Shown: positions 1 to 9,546 of the stretch, in pieces
Position numbering within the stretch: the stretch's first letter is position 1
Layout of the letters: the number at the start of each line of letters is the position of its first letter
Source: Piscinibacter sp.
GTDB taxonomy: Bacteria > Pseudomonadota > Gammaproteobacteria > Burkholderiales > Burkholderiaceae_C
Assembly: GCA_019635485.1 (NCBI GenBank)
Contig: JAHBZL010000039.1
Span: 1-49,212 of the forward strand
Reading direction: 5' to 3'
Length of the DNA stretch: 49,212 nt
Position numbers and translations under genes: made by a program
Notes under the pieces: generated by a model
What the model was told of the DNA's origin: nothing
What the model saw: the letters and a program-made list of their open reading frames with translations, nothing else
The model's database searches: none

Positions 1-51
1 CCTAGGACAGGCCCGTGCCGCCGCACCGGCGGGATGGCAGCGCAGCCTGCG

Positions 52-474
52 TCAGGACTGCGGCGGCTCCAGCGTCATCTCGTTCTCGACGCTGGACACG
101 CCCTTCACGCCGGCGGCGATGCGGGTGGCGCGCTCGCGTGACGCGGCGTCGGGTGCCGTGCCGCGCAGCATCACGCGGCCTTCGGACGTGTCGACGTTGA
201 TCTTCAGCGCCGACAGCGTGTTGTCCTTGGCCAGCTCGGCGTTGATCTCGGTGGTGATCGCCGCGTCGCGCGCGACGGTTGCGACCTTGTCGCCGGCTTC
301 CGTGGCCGCCTGCTTGAGGTCCTGCGCCGCGGATTCGGACTTCTGCTCGACCTTGGCGATCGTCTCGTCGACCGCCTGGCCGGCCGTCTGCTCCTCCTTG
401 CCGCAGGCCGAGAGCATCAGTGCGCCGGCCAGCGCGGCAGCCAGCGGGGTCCAGAGTTGGGAGCGTGCGTTCAT
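52..474 (-). CDS. BON-domain lipoprotein
   Basis: A 140-residue envelope protein. The N-terminus is a lipoprotein signal peptide with a lipobox ending LSAC at about residue 24, so the mature protein should be lipid-anchored, probably at the outer membrane. A charged Lys/Glu/Ala-rich stretch (about 27-70) looks helical and resembles a stalk. Residues about 70-137 form one BON domain (ITTEINAELAKDNTLSALKI, then GRVMLRGTAPDAASRERA), a fold seen in OsmY and in periplasmic lipid-associated proteins. The start codon has a good AGGAG ribosome site six bases upstream. The family is often stress-induced, but nothing here shows its regulation. The role is only general: envelope integrity. Confidence 0.85.
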   Translation of the reverse strand: MNARSQLWTPLAAALAGALMLSACGKEEQTAGQAVDETIAKVEQKSESAAQDLKQAATEAGDKVATVARDAAITTEINAELAKDNTLSALKINVDTSEGRVMLRGTAPDAASRERATRIAAGVKGVSSVENEMTLEPPQS

Positions 475-524
475 GGATATCTCCTAGGTTGCAAGCGGCG
501 CCGGGTGGCGCCCGCGGAGCAAGA

Positions 525-1544
525 CTAGGTGGCCGCCGGGGTGCTTCCCATCGGCGGGTCGCCCGCCGCCGTGTCGGACTGCGCCGACACGCCGTCCCAG
601 CGCCCGGTCGCGGCCAGTTGCGATGCGTAACCGGGCGGTGACCAGCGCAGCGGCAACGCCCCGGGGGCCCAGACGCCGCGTTCGACGGTGACGTGCAGCA
701 GCCGCTGCGCGCCGGCGAACGCGGCCAGCTCCGGACCGTCCCAGACCAGCTCGGCGCGGCCGGCGACCTGCAGCCGGTCGCCGCGCTCCGGGTCGTAGAA
801 CAGCAGCCCCGCCGTCGGATGCGCGGCCAGGTTGCCCAGCGTGTTGAAGAGGTTGTTGCCGCGGAAGTCCGGCAGCGTCAGGCGGTGCCCACCCTGCGCG
901 AGGCGCTGCACGCGCACGAAGCCCGGCCGGCCGCCGCGGTGCGAGACGTCGACGCCCTGCGCGCCGCCGCGCCGCGGATGCGGGCCTGCCGAGGCGATGA
1001 AGAGCGTGTCGGCGCGCTGGACCAGCGCCACCGCCGCGGCCGGCAGCGCGTGGCCGAAGTGTTCGGCGGCGGACGGCGCGGCAGCGTCGACCACCCAGGT
1101 CGGCTCGCGCGTCTGGATGTACTGCGGGCAGTTGCCGAAGCTCTGCTCGACGGCGACGTCGAAGCCCGCCGCGTCCAGTGCGACGACGCGGCCGTTCATG
1201 CGGTTGCGGCGGCGGGTCGCCGGCTCCAGCCCGAGCAGTCCGATCGGCACGCCGACGGCGAGCTGGTCGGCCAGCGGGTCGTGCGGATCCGGGCGGGCGG
1301 CGATGCGCAGGCGCCGCGCGTCCGGGCTCGAGACGAAGCCCGGACGCCCGACCAGCATCGAGGCCCAGGGCTGGTCCTGGGCGTCGAGGCTGCCGACCAG
1401 CAGCGTCGGCAGCTTGCCGAACAGCTCGCGATGCTGGTCGGGCATGTGGTCGCGGATCAGCCGGGGACCGATCGATTCGACCTGCGCGCGCACCCCGGCA
1501 CGCTCCTGGACGGCGGTTTCGCCGGGGTGGAAGGGGCTGTCCAT
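525..1544 (-). CDS. Pyridoxamine 5'-phosphate oxidase-fold flavin-binding protein
   Basis: About 339 residues, resembling the two-part PNPOx-like proteins that bind FMN in a split barrel. The first half holds a barrel-like segment (TLLVGSLDAQDQPWASMLVG). The second half has the typical strand pattern LPDFRGNNLFNTLGNLAAHP followed by AGLLFYDPERGDRLQVAGRA. I chose the ATG at 1544 rather than the GTG six bases upstream because GAGGGG then sits at a normal ribosome-site distance. It lies nine bases after the GST stop and is probably translated from the same message. The substrate is unknown; a redox or detoxification role alongside the GST is inference. Confidence 0.75.
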   Translation of the reverse strand: MDSPFHPGETAVQERAGVRAQVESIGPRLIRDHMPDQHRELFGKLPTLLVGSLDAQDQPWASMLVGRPGFVSSPDARRLRIAARPDPHDPLADQLAVGVPIGLLGLEPATRRRNRMNGRVVALDAAGFDVAVEQSFGNCPQYIQTREPTWVVDAAAPSAAEHFGHALPAAAVALVQRADTLFIASAGPHPRRGGAQGVDVSHRGGRPGFVRVQRLAQGGHRLTLPDFRGNNLFNTLGNLAAHPTAGLLFYDPERGDRLQVAGRAELVWDGPELAAFAGAQRLLHVTVERGVWAPGALPLRWSPPGYASQLAATGRWDGVSAQSDTAAGDPPMGSTPAAT

Positions 1545-1553
1545 CGCCACCCC

Positions 1554-2213
1554 TCAGCCGAGCGCCGCGCGCAGCGCGGCCTGCAGCGCGGCGCCGCGCG
1601 GCAGGTCGATGAAACCCGGCAACGCCTCGATGCGCGCGAGCCAGGCCTGCACGGCCGGATAGGGCTCCAGCGCCACGCCGCCCTCCGGCACGTGCGCGGT
1701 GTAGCTGTACAGCGCCACGTCGGCGATGGTCGGTGAGGCGCCGACCAGCCAGTCGCGCCCGGCCAGGTGCGACTGCATCTGGCCCAGCAGGTCGCGGGCC
1801 GTGGCCTGCACGGCCGGCGCGACCGTCTTGCCGGTCAGTGTGTCCCAGCGGGCGGCGGCGGCGCCGTTGACCAGCGGGCCGGCCGACAGCGCCAGCCAGC
1901 GCTGCACCTCGGCCGCGCCGACCGGGTCGCTCGGCAGCCAGCGGGCGCCGGCGTCGTAGCGCTGCGCGAGGTAGACCAGGATCGCGTGGCTGTCGGCGAT
2001 CACGGTGCCGTCGTCGTCGATCACCGGCACCTTGCCGAACGGGTTCAGGGCCAGGAACTCCGGCTGCTTGTGGGCGCGCCGCACGAGGTCGACCTCGACG
2101 CGCTCGAACGGCAGTCCGAGCAGCGAGAGGAACAGCTCGGCCCGGTGGGCGTGGCCGGACAGCGGGAAGGTATAGACCCGGATCGGGCGTTGGGGTGCGG
2201 CGGTGCGCGTCAT
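1554..2213 (-). CDS. Glutathione S-transferase family protein
   Basis: 219 residues with the two GST parts. The N-terminal thioredoxin-like domain (about 11-88) carries the likely activating Ser19 in FPLSGHAHR, the cis-proline segment NPFGKVPVIDDDG, and the glutathione-contacting ADSHAILVYL. The helical C-terminal domain (about 95-215) contains the family signature SPTIADVALYSY. The start MTRTAAPQ was chosen because the conserved domain begins directly after it; the frame stays open far upstream only because of high GC. It is divergent from the LysR gene at 2319 and likely its target, and it precedes the flavin-binding protein. The conjugated substrate cannot be read from sequence. Confidence 0.88.
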   Translation of the reverse strand: MTRTAAPQRPIRVYTFPLSGHAHRAELFLSLLGLPFERVEVDLVRRAHKQPEFLALNPFGKVPVIDDDGTVIADSHAILVYLAQRYDAGARWLPSDPVGAAEVQRWLALSAGPLVNGAAAARWDTLTGKTVAPAVQATARDLLGQMQSHLAGRDWLVGASPTIADVALYSYTAHVPEGGVALEPYPAVQAWLARIEALPGFIDLPRGAALQAALRAALG

Positions 2214-2282
2214 GGCGGTCGGGGCGGTGGTTGGCGGTGCGCCCATGGTGGCCGGCGTCCGCGCGGCATGGAACGCCCGCGG

Positions 2283-2312
2283 TTGACAGTTCACTGTTGC
2301 GCCGCTTGCAAT
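2283..2312 (+). promoter_or_regulatory. Putative promoter and operator between GST and LysR genes
   Basis: TTGACA at 2283-2288 and TGCAAT at 2307-2312 are 18 bases apart and could drive the LysR gene. The predicted start of transcription would then fall almost on its ATG at 2319. Inside the spacer region is the inverted repeat ACAGT-TC-ACTGT (2286-2297), a plausible site for the LysR protein itself. The position, overlapping the -35 element, suits autorepression together with control of the divergent GST operon. This is inferred from sequence only. Confidence 0.4.
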
Positions 2313-2318
2313 GCCGCG

Positions 2319-3248
2319 ATGGACCGACTCGACACGATGAGGGTGTTCGCCGCCGTGGCCGACGCCCGTGGCTTCGCGCCGGCGGCACGGCAGCTGGGGC
2401 TCTCGCCGCCGGCGGTGACGCGGGCGGTGGTGGCCCTGGAGCGCCGCCTGGGCGCGCAGTTGCTGCGGCGCACCACGCGCAGCGTGACATTGACGGAGGC
2501 CGGCGAGCGATTCCACGCCGACTGCCGTCGCATCCTGGCCGAGGTGGCCGAGGCCGAATCCGCGGCCGGCGGGGCGCACCGTGAGCTGCAGGGCCAGCTG
2601 GCCGTCACCGCGCCGCTGATGTTCGGGAAGCTGCACGTCGCGCCCGTGGTGCTGGAATTCCTGCGCGCCCAGCCGCGCATCACGGTGCGCTGCCACTTCG
2701 TCGACCACATCGTGCACCTGCTCGACGAAGGCTTCGACGTGGCGGTGCGCATCGCCCAGCTGCCTGACTCGGGGCTGCATGCGCAGCGCGTCGGCGAACT
2801 GCGCCGCGTGCTCGTCGCCGCGCCGTCCTACCTGGCGGAGCACGGCACGCCGGCCGGCCCGCTTGCGCTGGCGGAGCATCAGGCGATCGGCTTCAGCGGC
2901 ACCGGCGCCGGTATGGGGCCGTGGCTGTTCTACCCGCCCGGGCGCAAGCAGCGCGGCGATGGCATGGCGGTGCAGCCGCGCTGGCGCATGCTCGCCAACA
3001 CCAGCGACACGCTGGTCGCAGCCGCGGTGGCGGGCCTCGGCCTGGCGCGCGCGCTGGCCTATCAGGTGGCGCCCGAGGTACGTGCCGGGCGCCTGCAGGT
3101 GCTGCTGGAGGACCACGAGCCGACGCCGGTGCCGGTGCAGCTCGTGCACGCCGAGGGCCGCCAGCCTTCGGCCAAGACCCGCGCCTTCATCGACCTGGCG
3201 GCCGAGCGGCTGCGCGAGCAGCCGGTGCTGAACGGGCGGTTCGAGTGA
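2319..3248 (+). CDS. LysR-family transcriptional regulator
   Basis: 309 residues. The winged helix-turn-helix occupies about residues 1-60 (MRVFAAVADARGFAPAARQL, then PPAVTRAVVALERRLGAQLL), with the typical RTTRSVTLTEAG wing. The remainder (about 90-295) is the periplasmic-binding-like effector domain. It belongs to the large subgroup starting MDRLDxMRVF, whose members usually sit divergent from the enzyme genes they control. Here those are the GST and flavin-binding protein genes on the minus strand. The effector is unknown. Confidence 0.88.
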   Translation: MDRLDTMRVFAAVADARGFAPAARQLGLSPPAVTRAVVALERRLGAQLLRRTTRSVTLTEAGERFHADCRRILAEVAEAESAAGGAHRELQGQLAVTAPLMFGKLHVAPVVLEFLRAQPRITVRCHFVDHIVHLLDEGFDVAVRIAQLPDSGLHAQRVGELRRVLVAAPSYLAEHGTPAGPLALAEHQAIGFSGTGAGMGPWLFYPPGRKQRGDGMAVQPRWRMLANTSDTLVAAAVAGLGLARALAYQVAPEVRAGRLQVLLEDHEPTPVPVQLVHAEGRQPSAKTRAFIDLAAERLREQPVLNGRFE

Positions 3249-3329
3249 TCGAGACCCGGGCCCGGCGCGCCCGGCGGCTGCTGCCCGATGGGAGGTGTCG
3301 GCGACTTGGCGCCGACAGGTGACGCGGGG

Positions 3330-3569
3330 TCAGCGCCGGTGCGACCCGGCGGGGCGCCGCGCCGGCGATGCCGGCCATTGCCACACCCGGCGCGCGGCCA
3401 CCACCAAGCCGACCCCCAGGGCGATCGGCAGCGTCGCCACGGCGGAAACCAGGGCAATCGGCAGCACGATGGCCAGCAGCAGCAGGGTTCCGGCCATCCG
3501 CCAAGGTGAGGCGGCGCGCAGGCGCTGCCGATCCGTCAGGCGGGAGAGGGTGACGATCGGTAGGCCCAT
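3330..3569 (-). CDS. Small membrane protein of unknown function
   Basis: 79 residues with one long or two short hydrophobic segments (about 25-60: MAGTLLLLAIVLPIALVSAV, then LPIALGVGLVVAARRVWQW) between Arg-rich ends. This is the only plausible gene in the 3249-3681 interval. It is on the same strand as icmF and starts 112 bases after its stop. No domain is recognised. The GC-rich context makes chance open frames common, but the clean hydrophobic pattern followed by a positively charged tail argues for a real inner-membrane peptide. Confidence 0.45.
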   Translation of the reverse strand: MGLPIVTLSRLTDRQRLRAASPWRMAGTLLLLAIVLPIALVSAVATLPIALGVGLVVAARRVWQWPASPARRPAGSHRR

Positions 3570-3681
3570 GGCTGGCGGCGATGTATTTGCTGCAAACCAT
3601 ATCGCCGACCGACCCCCGCAAACAAGGGGGCTCCGTCACCACTTTGTAACTTTACGTTCGTCAAGGGATCACGCCGGGCGC

Positions 3682-6600
3682 TCACATGCTGCGCCGGTAC
3701 TGGCCGCCCACCTCGAACAGCGCGGTCGTGATCTGGCCGAGCGAACAGACCCGCACGGCGTCCATCAGCACCTCGAACACGTTGCGGTTCTCGATCGCCG
3801 CCTGTTGCAGCTGCTGCAGCAGGGCGGGCGCCTCGCCGGCATGGCGGGCGTGGAAGTCCGCCAGGCGCTGCAGCTGGCTCTGCTTCTCGGCCTCGGTCGA
3901 GCGCGCCAGCTCCAGCGCGGCGGGGATCGGGTCGCCGTGCGGATTGCGGAACGTGTTCACGCCGACGATGGGGTACTCGCCGGTGTGCTTGAGCATCTCG
4001 TAGTGCAGGCTCTCTTCCTGGATCTTGCCGCGCTGGTAGCCGGTCTCCATCGCGCCGAGCACGCCGCCGCGCTCGGCGATCTTCTCGAACTCGGCCAGCA
4101 CCGCCTCCTCGACCAACTCGGTCAGCTCGTCGATCACGAAGGCGCCCTGGTTCGGGTTCTCGTTCTTCGCCAGGCCCCACTCGCGGTTGATGATCAGCTG
4201 GATCGCCATCGCGCGGCGCACGCTCTCCTCGGTCGGGGTGGTGATCGCCTCGTCGTAGGCGTTCGTGTGCAGGCTGTTGCAGTTGTCGTAGATCGCGATC
4301 AGCGCCTGCAGCGTGGTGCGGATGTCGTTGAACGCGATCTCCTGCGCGTGCAGGCTGCGGCCGCTGGTCTGCACGTGGTATTTCAGCTTCTGGCTGCGCT
4401 CGTTGGCGCCGTAGCGGTCGCGCATCGCCACCGACCAGATGCGCCGCGCCACGCGCCCGAGCACGGTGTACTCCGGGTCCATGCCGTTGCTGAAGAAGAA
4501 CGACAGGTTCGGCGCGAAGTCGTCGATGTGCATCCCGCGCGCGAGGTACGCCTCGACGAAGGTGAAGCCGTTGGACAGCGTGAACGCCAGCTGCGAGATC
4601 GGATTCGCGCCGGCTTCGGCGATGTGATAGCCGGAGATGCTCACCGAGTAGAAGTTGCGCACCTGGTGGTGCACGAAGTACTCGGCGATGTCGCCCATCA
4701 CCTTGAGGCTGAACTCGGTCGAGAAGATGCAGGTGTTCTGGCCCTGGTCCTCCTTCAGGATGTCCGCCTGCACCGTGCCGCGCACGTTGGCCAGCGCCCA
4801 GGCGCGGATCTTGGCCGCCTCGTCGTCGGTCGGCTGGCGGCCGTTGTCGGCCTCGAACTTCTCGATCTGCTGATCGATCGCGGCGTTCATGAACATCGCC
4901 AGGATCGTCGGCGCCGGGCCGTTGATCGTCATCGACACCGAGGTGCTCGGGCTGCACAGGTCGAAGCCCGAGTACAGCACCTTCAGGTCATCCAGCGTGG
5001 CGATGCTGACGCCGGAGTTGCCGACCTTGCCGTAGATGTCCGGGCGCGGATCGGGGTCGTGGCCGTACAGCGTGACCGAATCGAAGGCGGTCGACAGCCG
5101 CTTGGCCGGCATGCCCTCGCTGACCAGCTTGAAGCGGCGGTTGGTGCGGAACGCGTCGCCTTCGCCGGCGAACATGCGCGTCGGATCCTCGTTCTCGCGC
5201 TTGAACGCGAACGTGCCGGCGGTGTAGGGGAAGCTGCCCGGCACGTTGTCCAGCATCAACCACTGCAGGATCTCGCCGTGGTCCTCGTACTTCGGCAGCG
5301 CCACCTTGCGGATCCGGCTGCCCGACAGCGTGGTGTGCGTCAGCGCGGTGCGGATCTCCCGGTCGCGGATCTTCACGACGTATTCGTCGCCCGCGTAGGC
5401 CTGCTGCATCTGCGGCCACATCGCGAGCAGCTTGCGCGCGCGCGGGTCGAGCTTCGCCTCGCGGAGCTGCGCCTGTTCCTCCAGCGCGTCGCGGGCCTTG
5501 TGCTTGTCCGGGATCGCCTCGTGCAGCATGCGCGAGCTCTCGCGCAGCTGCTGGATCTCGCGCGCCAGCCGGGCCTGCGTGCGCGCGCCGCGCTTGTAGG
5601 CGCGCACCGTGTCGGCGATGTCGGCCAGGTAACGCACGCGCGCGCCTGGCACGATGGCGACCTGCTGCGTGCTGTGGCGTGTCGCCACCGGTGGCAGGCG
5701 GCTCTCGCCCGCGCGCAGGCCGAGTTCGACGAGCCGCGGCAGCAGTGCCTGGTACAGCGCGGTCACGCCGTCGTCGTTGAAGCGGCTGGCCATCGTGCCG
5801 AACACCGGCATCGCGTCGGGCCGGCTCGAGAACGCGGCGCGGTTGCGCTGCACCTGCTTGGCCACGTCGCGCAGCGCGTCGGCCGCGCCCTTGCGGTCGA
5901 ACTTGTTGATCGCGACGAACTCGGCAAAGTCCAGCATGTCGATCTTCTCGAGCTGGCTGGCGGCACCGAACTCCGGCGTCATCACGTACAGCGGCACGTC
6001 CACCAGCGGCACGATCGCGGCGTCGCCCTGGCCGATGCCCGAGGTCTCGACGATCACCAGGTCGAACCCGGCCGCGCGGCAGGCCGCGACGACGTCCGGC
6101 AGCGCCTGGCTGATCTCGCTGCCGAAGTCGCGCGTCGCGAGGCTGCGCAGGTAGACGCGCGCCCCCTGCGCCCAGGGCTGGATCGCGTTCATGCGGATGC
6201 GGTCGCCGAGCAGCGCGCCGCCGCTCTTGCGCCGCGACGGGTCGATGCTGATCACCGCGACGTGCAGCCGGTCGTCCTGGTCCAGGCGCAGGCGCCGGAT
6301 CAGCTCGTCGGTCAGCGAGCTCTTGCCGGCGCCGCCGGTCCCGGTGATGCCCAGCACCGGCACGCGCGCGGCGTTGGCCTGTTCATGCAGCGCCGCCTTC
6401 AGCGCCGCCGGCGCGCGGCCGTTCTCCAGCGCCGTGATCAGCTGCGCCAGCGCGCGCCAGGCCGCCTCGCCGTGCCCCTGCAGCGCGGCCACGCCGGCCG
6501 GCGCCTGCGCCGACAGGTCGTGGTCGCAACGCATCAGCATCTCGCCGATCATCCCGGCCAGCCCCATGCGCTGGCCGTCCTCCGGGCTGTAGATGCGCGC

Positions 6601-6975
6601 CACGCCGTAGGCCTGCAGATCGGCGATCTCGGCCGGCACGATCACGCCGCCGCCGCCGCCGAACACCTGGATGTGCGCCCCGCCGCGCTCGCGCAGCAGG
6701 TCGATCATGTACTTGAAGTACTCGACGTGGCCGCCCTGGTAGGAGCTGATCGCGATGCCCTGCACGTCCTCCTGCAGCGCCGCGGTGACCACCTCGTCGA
6801 CCGAGCGGTTGTGGCCCAGGTGGATGACCTCCGCGCCCATGCCCTGCAGCAGGCGCCGCATGATGTTGATCGCCGCGTCGTGGCCGTCGAACAGGCTGGC
6901 GGCGGTGACGAAGCGCACCTTGTTGGTCGGGCGGTAGTCGGCCAGCGCCTTGTACTCGGCGGAAAGGTCGGTCAC
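3682..6975 (-). CDS. icmF: Fused isobutyryl-CoA mutase IcmF
   Basis: 1097 residues, the usual size for IcmF. The enzyme interconverts isobutyryl-CoA and n-butyryl-CoA using adenosylcobalamin; family members also act slowly on isovaleryl-CoA/pivalyl-CoA. The order is: B12-binding domain (about 18-150, D30-G-H32 giving the axial His), a MeaI-type G-protein chaperone (about 205-420, Walker A GTGGAGKS at 212-219, NKFD at 357-360), then the mutase barrel. Phe602 in RMFAGEG and Gln746 in GQNTCIF are the pair that distinguishes isobutyryl-CoA mutases from methylmalonyl-CoA mutases (Tyr and Arg there). His784 lies in SGYHIAEAG. Translation starts at GTG with GGAG eight bases upstream. The start is 22 bases after the PPK2 stop, so the two are probably co-transcribed. 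Confidence 0.96.
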   Translation of the reverse strand: MTDLSAEYKALADYRPTNKVRFVTAASLFDGHDAAINIMRRLLQGMGAEVIHLGHNRSVDEVVTAALQEDVQGIAISSYQGGHVEYFKYMIDLLRERGGAHIQVFGGGGGVIVPAEIADLQAYGVARIYSPEDGQRMGLAGMIGEMLMRCDHDLSAQAPAGVAALQGHGEAAWRALAQLITALENGRAPAALKAALHEQANAARVPVLGITGTGGAGKSSLTDELIRRLRLDQDDRLHVAVISIDPSRRKSGGALLGDRIRMNAIQPWAQGARVYLRSLATRDFGSEISQALPDVVAACRAAGFDLVIVETSGIGQGDAAIVPLVDVPLYVMTPEFGAASQLEKIDMLDFAEFVAINKFDRKGAADALRDVAKQVQRNRAAFSSRPDAMPVFGTMASRFNDDGVTALYQALLPRLVELGLRAGESRLPPVATRHSTQQVAIVPGARVRYLADIADTVRAYKRGARTQARLAREIQQLRESSRMLHEAIPDKHKARDALEEQAQLREAKLDPRARKLLAMWPQMQQAYAGDEYVVKIRDREIRTALTHTTLSGSRIRKVALPKYEDHGEILQWLMLDNVPGSFPYTAGTFAFKRENEDPTRMFAGEGDAFRTNRRFKLVSEGMPAKRLSTAFDSVTLYGHDPDPRPDIYGKVGNSGVSIATLDDLKVLYSGFDLCSPSTSVSMTINGPAPTILAMFMNAAIDQQIEKFEADNGRQPTDDEAAKIRAWALANVRGTVQADILKEDQGQNTCIFSTEFSLKVMGDIAEYFVHHQVRNFYSVSISGYHIAEAGANPISQLAFTLSNGFTFVEAYLARGMHIDDFAPNLSFFFSNGMDPEYTVLGRVARRIWSVAMRDRYGANERSQKLKYHVQTSGRSLHAQEIAFNDIRTTLQALIAIYDNCNSLHTNAYDEAITTPTEESVRRAMAIQLIINREWGLAKNENPNQGAFVIDELTELVEEAVLAEFEKIAERGGVLGAMETGYQRGKIQEESLHYEMLKHTGEYPIVGVNTFRNPHGDPIPAALELARSTEAEKQSQLQRLADFHARHAGEAPALLQQLQQAAIENRNVFEVLMDAVRVCSLGQITTALFEVGGQYRRSM

Positions 6976-6997
6976 GGTTTGTCTCCGTTGTGTCGGC

Positions 6998-7840
6998 TCA
7001 CTCGACGCGCAGCGACGCCAGTTCGGGGCTGCCCGGCGGGTAGCGCAGCTTCAGCCCCTTCAGCGTCTCGACCACGGCGGTGCCGATCATCAGGTTGCGA
7101 TGGGTCTTCGAATCGGCCGGCACGACGGTCCACGGAGCCCAGGGCGTGCCGGTGGCGCCGATCGCGTCGGCGTAGGCCTGCTGGTACGCGTCCCACTGCT
7201 GGCGCACCTCCAGGTCGCCGGCGGCGAACTTCCAGTGCTTGTTCGGGTCGTCCAGGCGCGCCTGCAGGCGCAGGCGCTGTTCGTCCTTCGAGATGTGCAG
7301 CAGGAACTTGCAGATCACCGTGCCGTTCTCCGTCAGCATGCGCTCGAAGTCGTTGATCTGCACGTAGCGCTGCCGCACCTGCTCGGGCGTGATCCAGCCG
7401 TTCACCGCCGGCACCAGCACGTCCTCGTAGTGGCTGCGATTGAAGATCACGATCTCGCCGGCGGCCGGCATGCGCTGATGGATGCGCCACAGGTAGTCGT
7501 GCGCCTTCTCGTCGGCGGTGGGCGCCTTCCAGCCGACGGCGTGCACGCCCAGCGCGCTGGTCTGGCCGAACACGCCGCGGATCGTGCCGTCCTTGCCGCT
7601 GGTGTCGGTGCCCTGCAGCACGACCAGCAGCTTGAAGCGCCGGTCGGCATAGAACAGGTCCTGCAGCGCGTCGATCTCGGTGGCGAGCGCGGCCACGCGC
7701 GCCTTGTCGCGCGCCTTGCTGCCGGTCGAGAACGGCTTGGCGGCGGGGTCGAACCGCCCCAGGTCGAAGCGCCGGCCGGCGCGGCCGGTGCCGGCGCTGC
7801 GGTGCTGGAACTCGGCGAACGTTGCCTTGCTGCGGGCCAT
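6998..7840 (-). CDS. Polyphosphate kinase 2 family protein (polyphosphate:nucleotide phosphotransferase)
   Basis: 280 residues, a single PPK2 domain of the short class III type (polyP to AMP/ADP in characterised members). Walker A is G77-TDTSGKDG (77-85), the Walker B-like motif is FNRSHYED (133-140), and the typical end [15 protein letters not shown] follows. Class III assignment rests on resemblance to the Meiothermus/Deinococcus enzymes and is not certain. The ATG has GGAGG at normal spacing. A perfect palindrome lies 25 bases upstream, and icmF follows after 22 bases. The enzyme could regenerate nucleotides for CoA-thioester chemistry or for the IcmF G-protein domain; that link is inference. 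Confidence 0.92.
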   Translation of the reverse strand: MARSKATFAEFQHRSAGTGRAGRRFDLGRFDPAAKPFSTGSKARDKARVAALATEIDALQDLFYADRRFKLLVVLQGTDTSGKDGTIRGVFGQTSALGVHAVGWKAPTADEKAHDYLWRIHQRMPAAGEIVIFNRSHYEDVLVPAVNGWITPEQVRQRYVQINDFERMLTENGTVICKFLLHISKDEQRLRLQARLDDPNKHWKFAAGDLEVRQQWDAYQQAYADAIGATGTPWAPWTVVPADSKTHRNLMIGTAVVETLKGLKLRYPPGSPELASLRVE

Positions 7841-7864
7841 GCCTGTCCTCCGGAAGCCGACGCA

Positions 7865-7882
7865 ATTGACGTATACGTCAAT
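7865..7882. promoter_or_regulatory. Predicted LiuR-type operator of the PPK2-icmF operon
   Basis: ATTGACGTATACGTCAAT is a perfect 18-base palindrome just upstream of the PPK2 start (ATG at 7840 on the minus strand). It has the same core, TTGACGTNNACGTCAA, as the site between the MerR-family regulator and the hydrolase at 30058-30073. The matching arms, the promoter-proximal position and the presence of a LiuR-like regulator in the same window support an operator role. Confidence 0.7.
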
Positions 7883-7971
7883 CTGCAAGTGTATCCGCAA
7901 GGGCTTGAGCCGGGGCGGTTTGGCCTCACAATGCGCGCCGTTGGGTTCCGCTGCGCCACGAACGCCGGAAC

Positions 7972-8634
7972 ATGGAGACCACCTTGCCACCGGGCAACGC
8001 ACCCATCAAGACCGCCGACGGGCTGGACGAGATCGCGACGCGCTCGCGCCGCCTCGGCCAGCGCCACCGCACGATGCTGCTGCTCGTCGACGGGCGGCGC
8101 AGCGTGGCCGAGGTGCAGCGCCTCGCGGCCCGGGCCGGCGTGCCCGCCAGCTGCTACGACGAGCTGATGGAGATGGGGCTCATCGCGCTGCCGCTGCCGA
8201 CGCTGCCGATCTCGGCGCTCGAGGCGATGCAGGCGGTGCCGCTGACGATCGACGTGCCGCTGCCGGAGGACGAGTCGGTGCTGCCCTCGTCGCAGTCGCT
8301 GGCCCCGGAATCGACGCTGAACGGCGCCCTCGGTCCGGCCGAGCCCTGGTCGGCGGTCGAGACCGGTCACGGCGACCTGGCCGACCTCGATCCCGCCCTC
8401 GAGGAAGCGCGCGACATGATGCTGCGCGCCGTGCGGGCCGAGGCGCCCGTGGCGGGTTCGCTCACCGTGATGCGCCTGCGCCGCGCACGCACCCGGGCCG
8501 ACCTGGCGGAACTGATCGACGAGGTCGAGGCGCGTGTGCGCAAGCCGCATCGCATGCTCGCCGCCACGCTGCTGATGCGGCGCGTGCAGGAACTGATCGG
8601 CGTCGCCGCCGACTCGTCGATGACCGCGGCCTGA
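7972..8634 (+). CDS. Unknown protein upstream of coaX
   Basis: 220 residues with no domain I can name. The N-terminal part (about 20-75) reads like a small helical, winged-helix-like module ([20 protein letters not shown], then [20 protein letters not shown]). A Pro/Ser/Glu-rich linker spans about 78-135. A helical C-terminal part (about 140-215: [15 protein letters not shown], then [18 protein letters not shown]) follows. There is no signal peptide or membrane segment, so it is probably cytoplasmic. It ends four bases before coaX, which suggests one transcript. The ATG at 7972 follows a weak purine stretch. Confidence 0.75.
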   Translation: METTLPPGNAPIKTADGLDEIATRSRRLGQRHRTMLLLVDGRRSVAEVQRLAARAGVPASCYDELMEMGLIALPLPTLPISALEAMQAVPLTIDVPLPEDESVLPSSQSLAPESTLNGALGPAEPWSAVETGHGDLADLDPALEEARDMMLRAVRAEAPVAGSLTVMRLRRARTRADLAELIDEVEARVRKPHRMLAATLLMRRVQELIGVAADSSMTAA

Positions 8635-8638
8635 GCCG

Positions 8639-9409
8639 ATGACGTTTCTCGCGATCGATGTCGGCAACACGCGCCTGAAGTGGGCCCAGTACGCGTCGCC
8701 GCAGCCGGGCGCGGTGCCGCTGGCGCACGGCGCCGTGTTCCTGGAGACGATCGACGACCTGGCCGACGGGCCGTGGAAGGCGCTGCCGCCGCCGTCGAGC
8801 ATGCTCGGCTGCGTCGTGGCGGGCGAAGGCGTGAAGCGGCGCGTCGAGGAGCAGATCGAGGAGATCTGGGACCTCGAGCCGAGCTGGGTGGTCTCGACCC
8901 GCGAGGCCTGCGGGGTGATCAACGGCTATGACCACCCGAACCGCCTCGGCGTGGACCGCTGGGTCGCGATGATCGGCGCGCGGCACCGCGTGCTGGCGCA
9001 GGGGCGGCCGCGGCCGGCGCTGGTCGTGATGGTCGGCACGGCCGTCACGGTCGACGCGCTCGACGTGTCCGGCCGCTTCCTCGGCGGGCTGATCCTGCCC
9101 GGCTTCGGGCTGATGCTGCGCGCGCTCGAGATGGGCACCGCCGGGTTGAAGGCGCCCACCGGCGAGGCGGTCGATTTCCCGACCAACACCAGCGATGCGC
9201 TGATGAGCGGCGGCGCGGACGCGCTGGCCGGCGCCGTCGAGCGGATGACGCGGCGGCTGCAGGCCCACGCAGGCGAGCCGCCGGCGCTGATCATGAGCGG
9301 CGGCGCGGCCGTCAAGCTCGCGCCGATCACCGAGCTGCACTTCGAGACCGTCGACACGCTGGTCTTCGACGGGCTGCTGCAGCTGCAGTCGCACCGCCTG
9401 GCGCTCTGA
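8639..9409 (+). CDS. coaX: Type III pantothenate kinase
   Basis: 256 residues. It phosphorylates pantothenate in the first step of coenzyme A synthesis. The family's phosphate-binding motif is DVGNTRLK (residues 7-14). The strongly conserved block [20 protein letters not shown] and LPG lies near 130-157, and a second phosphate/adenosine motif, IMSGGAA, near 220. Type III enzymes resist CoA feedback and need a monovalent cation, as known for the family. Given the number of CoA-ester enzymes in this window the neighbourhood is suggestive, but coaX is a housekeeping gene. Confidence 0.95.
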   Translation: MTFLAIDVGNTRLKWAQYASPQPGAVPLAHGAVFLETIDDLADGPWKALPPPSSMLGCVVAGEGVKRRVEEQIEEIWDLEPSWVVSTREACGVINGYDHPNRLGVDRWVAMIGARHRVLAQGRPRPALVVMVGTAVTVDALDVSGRFLGGLILPGFGLMLRALEMGTAGLKAPTGEAVDFPTNTSDALMSGGADALAGAVERMTRRLQAHAGEPPALIMSGGAAVKLAPITELHFETVDTLVFDGLLQLQSHRLAL

Positions 9410-9418
9410 TCGGGTCCA

Positions 9419-9498
9419 CCCCCGTAGCGCCTGCGGCGCTCCCCCTCGAGGGGGCAACACCAACTGCCGGCGGAGCCGGATCCGCGGTGTTCGCTGGG
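9419..9498. repeat. Intergenic double-hairpin repeat, copy A
   Basis: This contains the hairpin AGCGCC-TGC-GGCGCT (9426-9440), the adjoining palindrome CCCCCTCGAGGGGG (9441-9454), then a tail with GCCGGATCCGCGG. A second, clearly related copy lies at 25501-25583. It sits between the converging ends of coaX and hslU, where it could stop transcription in both directions. Such elements are common in Comamonadaceae-like genomes. Confidence 0.75.
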
Positions 9499-9546
9499 AT
9501 GCGGCCGATGGACGCGACGCGTGCTGCAGCGCCTGGCCAGGACCGC

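Noticed and set aside
3295-7356. A 1,353-codon open frame on the plus strand opposite icmF.
   Set aside because: icmF is unmistakable, with catalytic residues in place; the opposite frame has no recognisable protein features.
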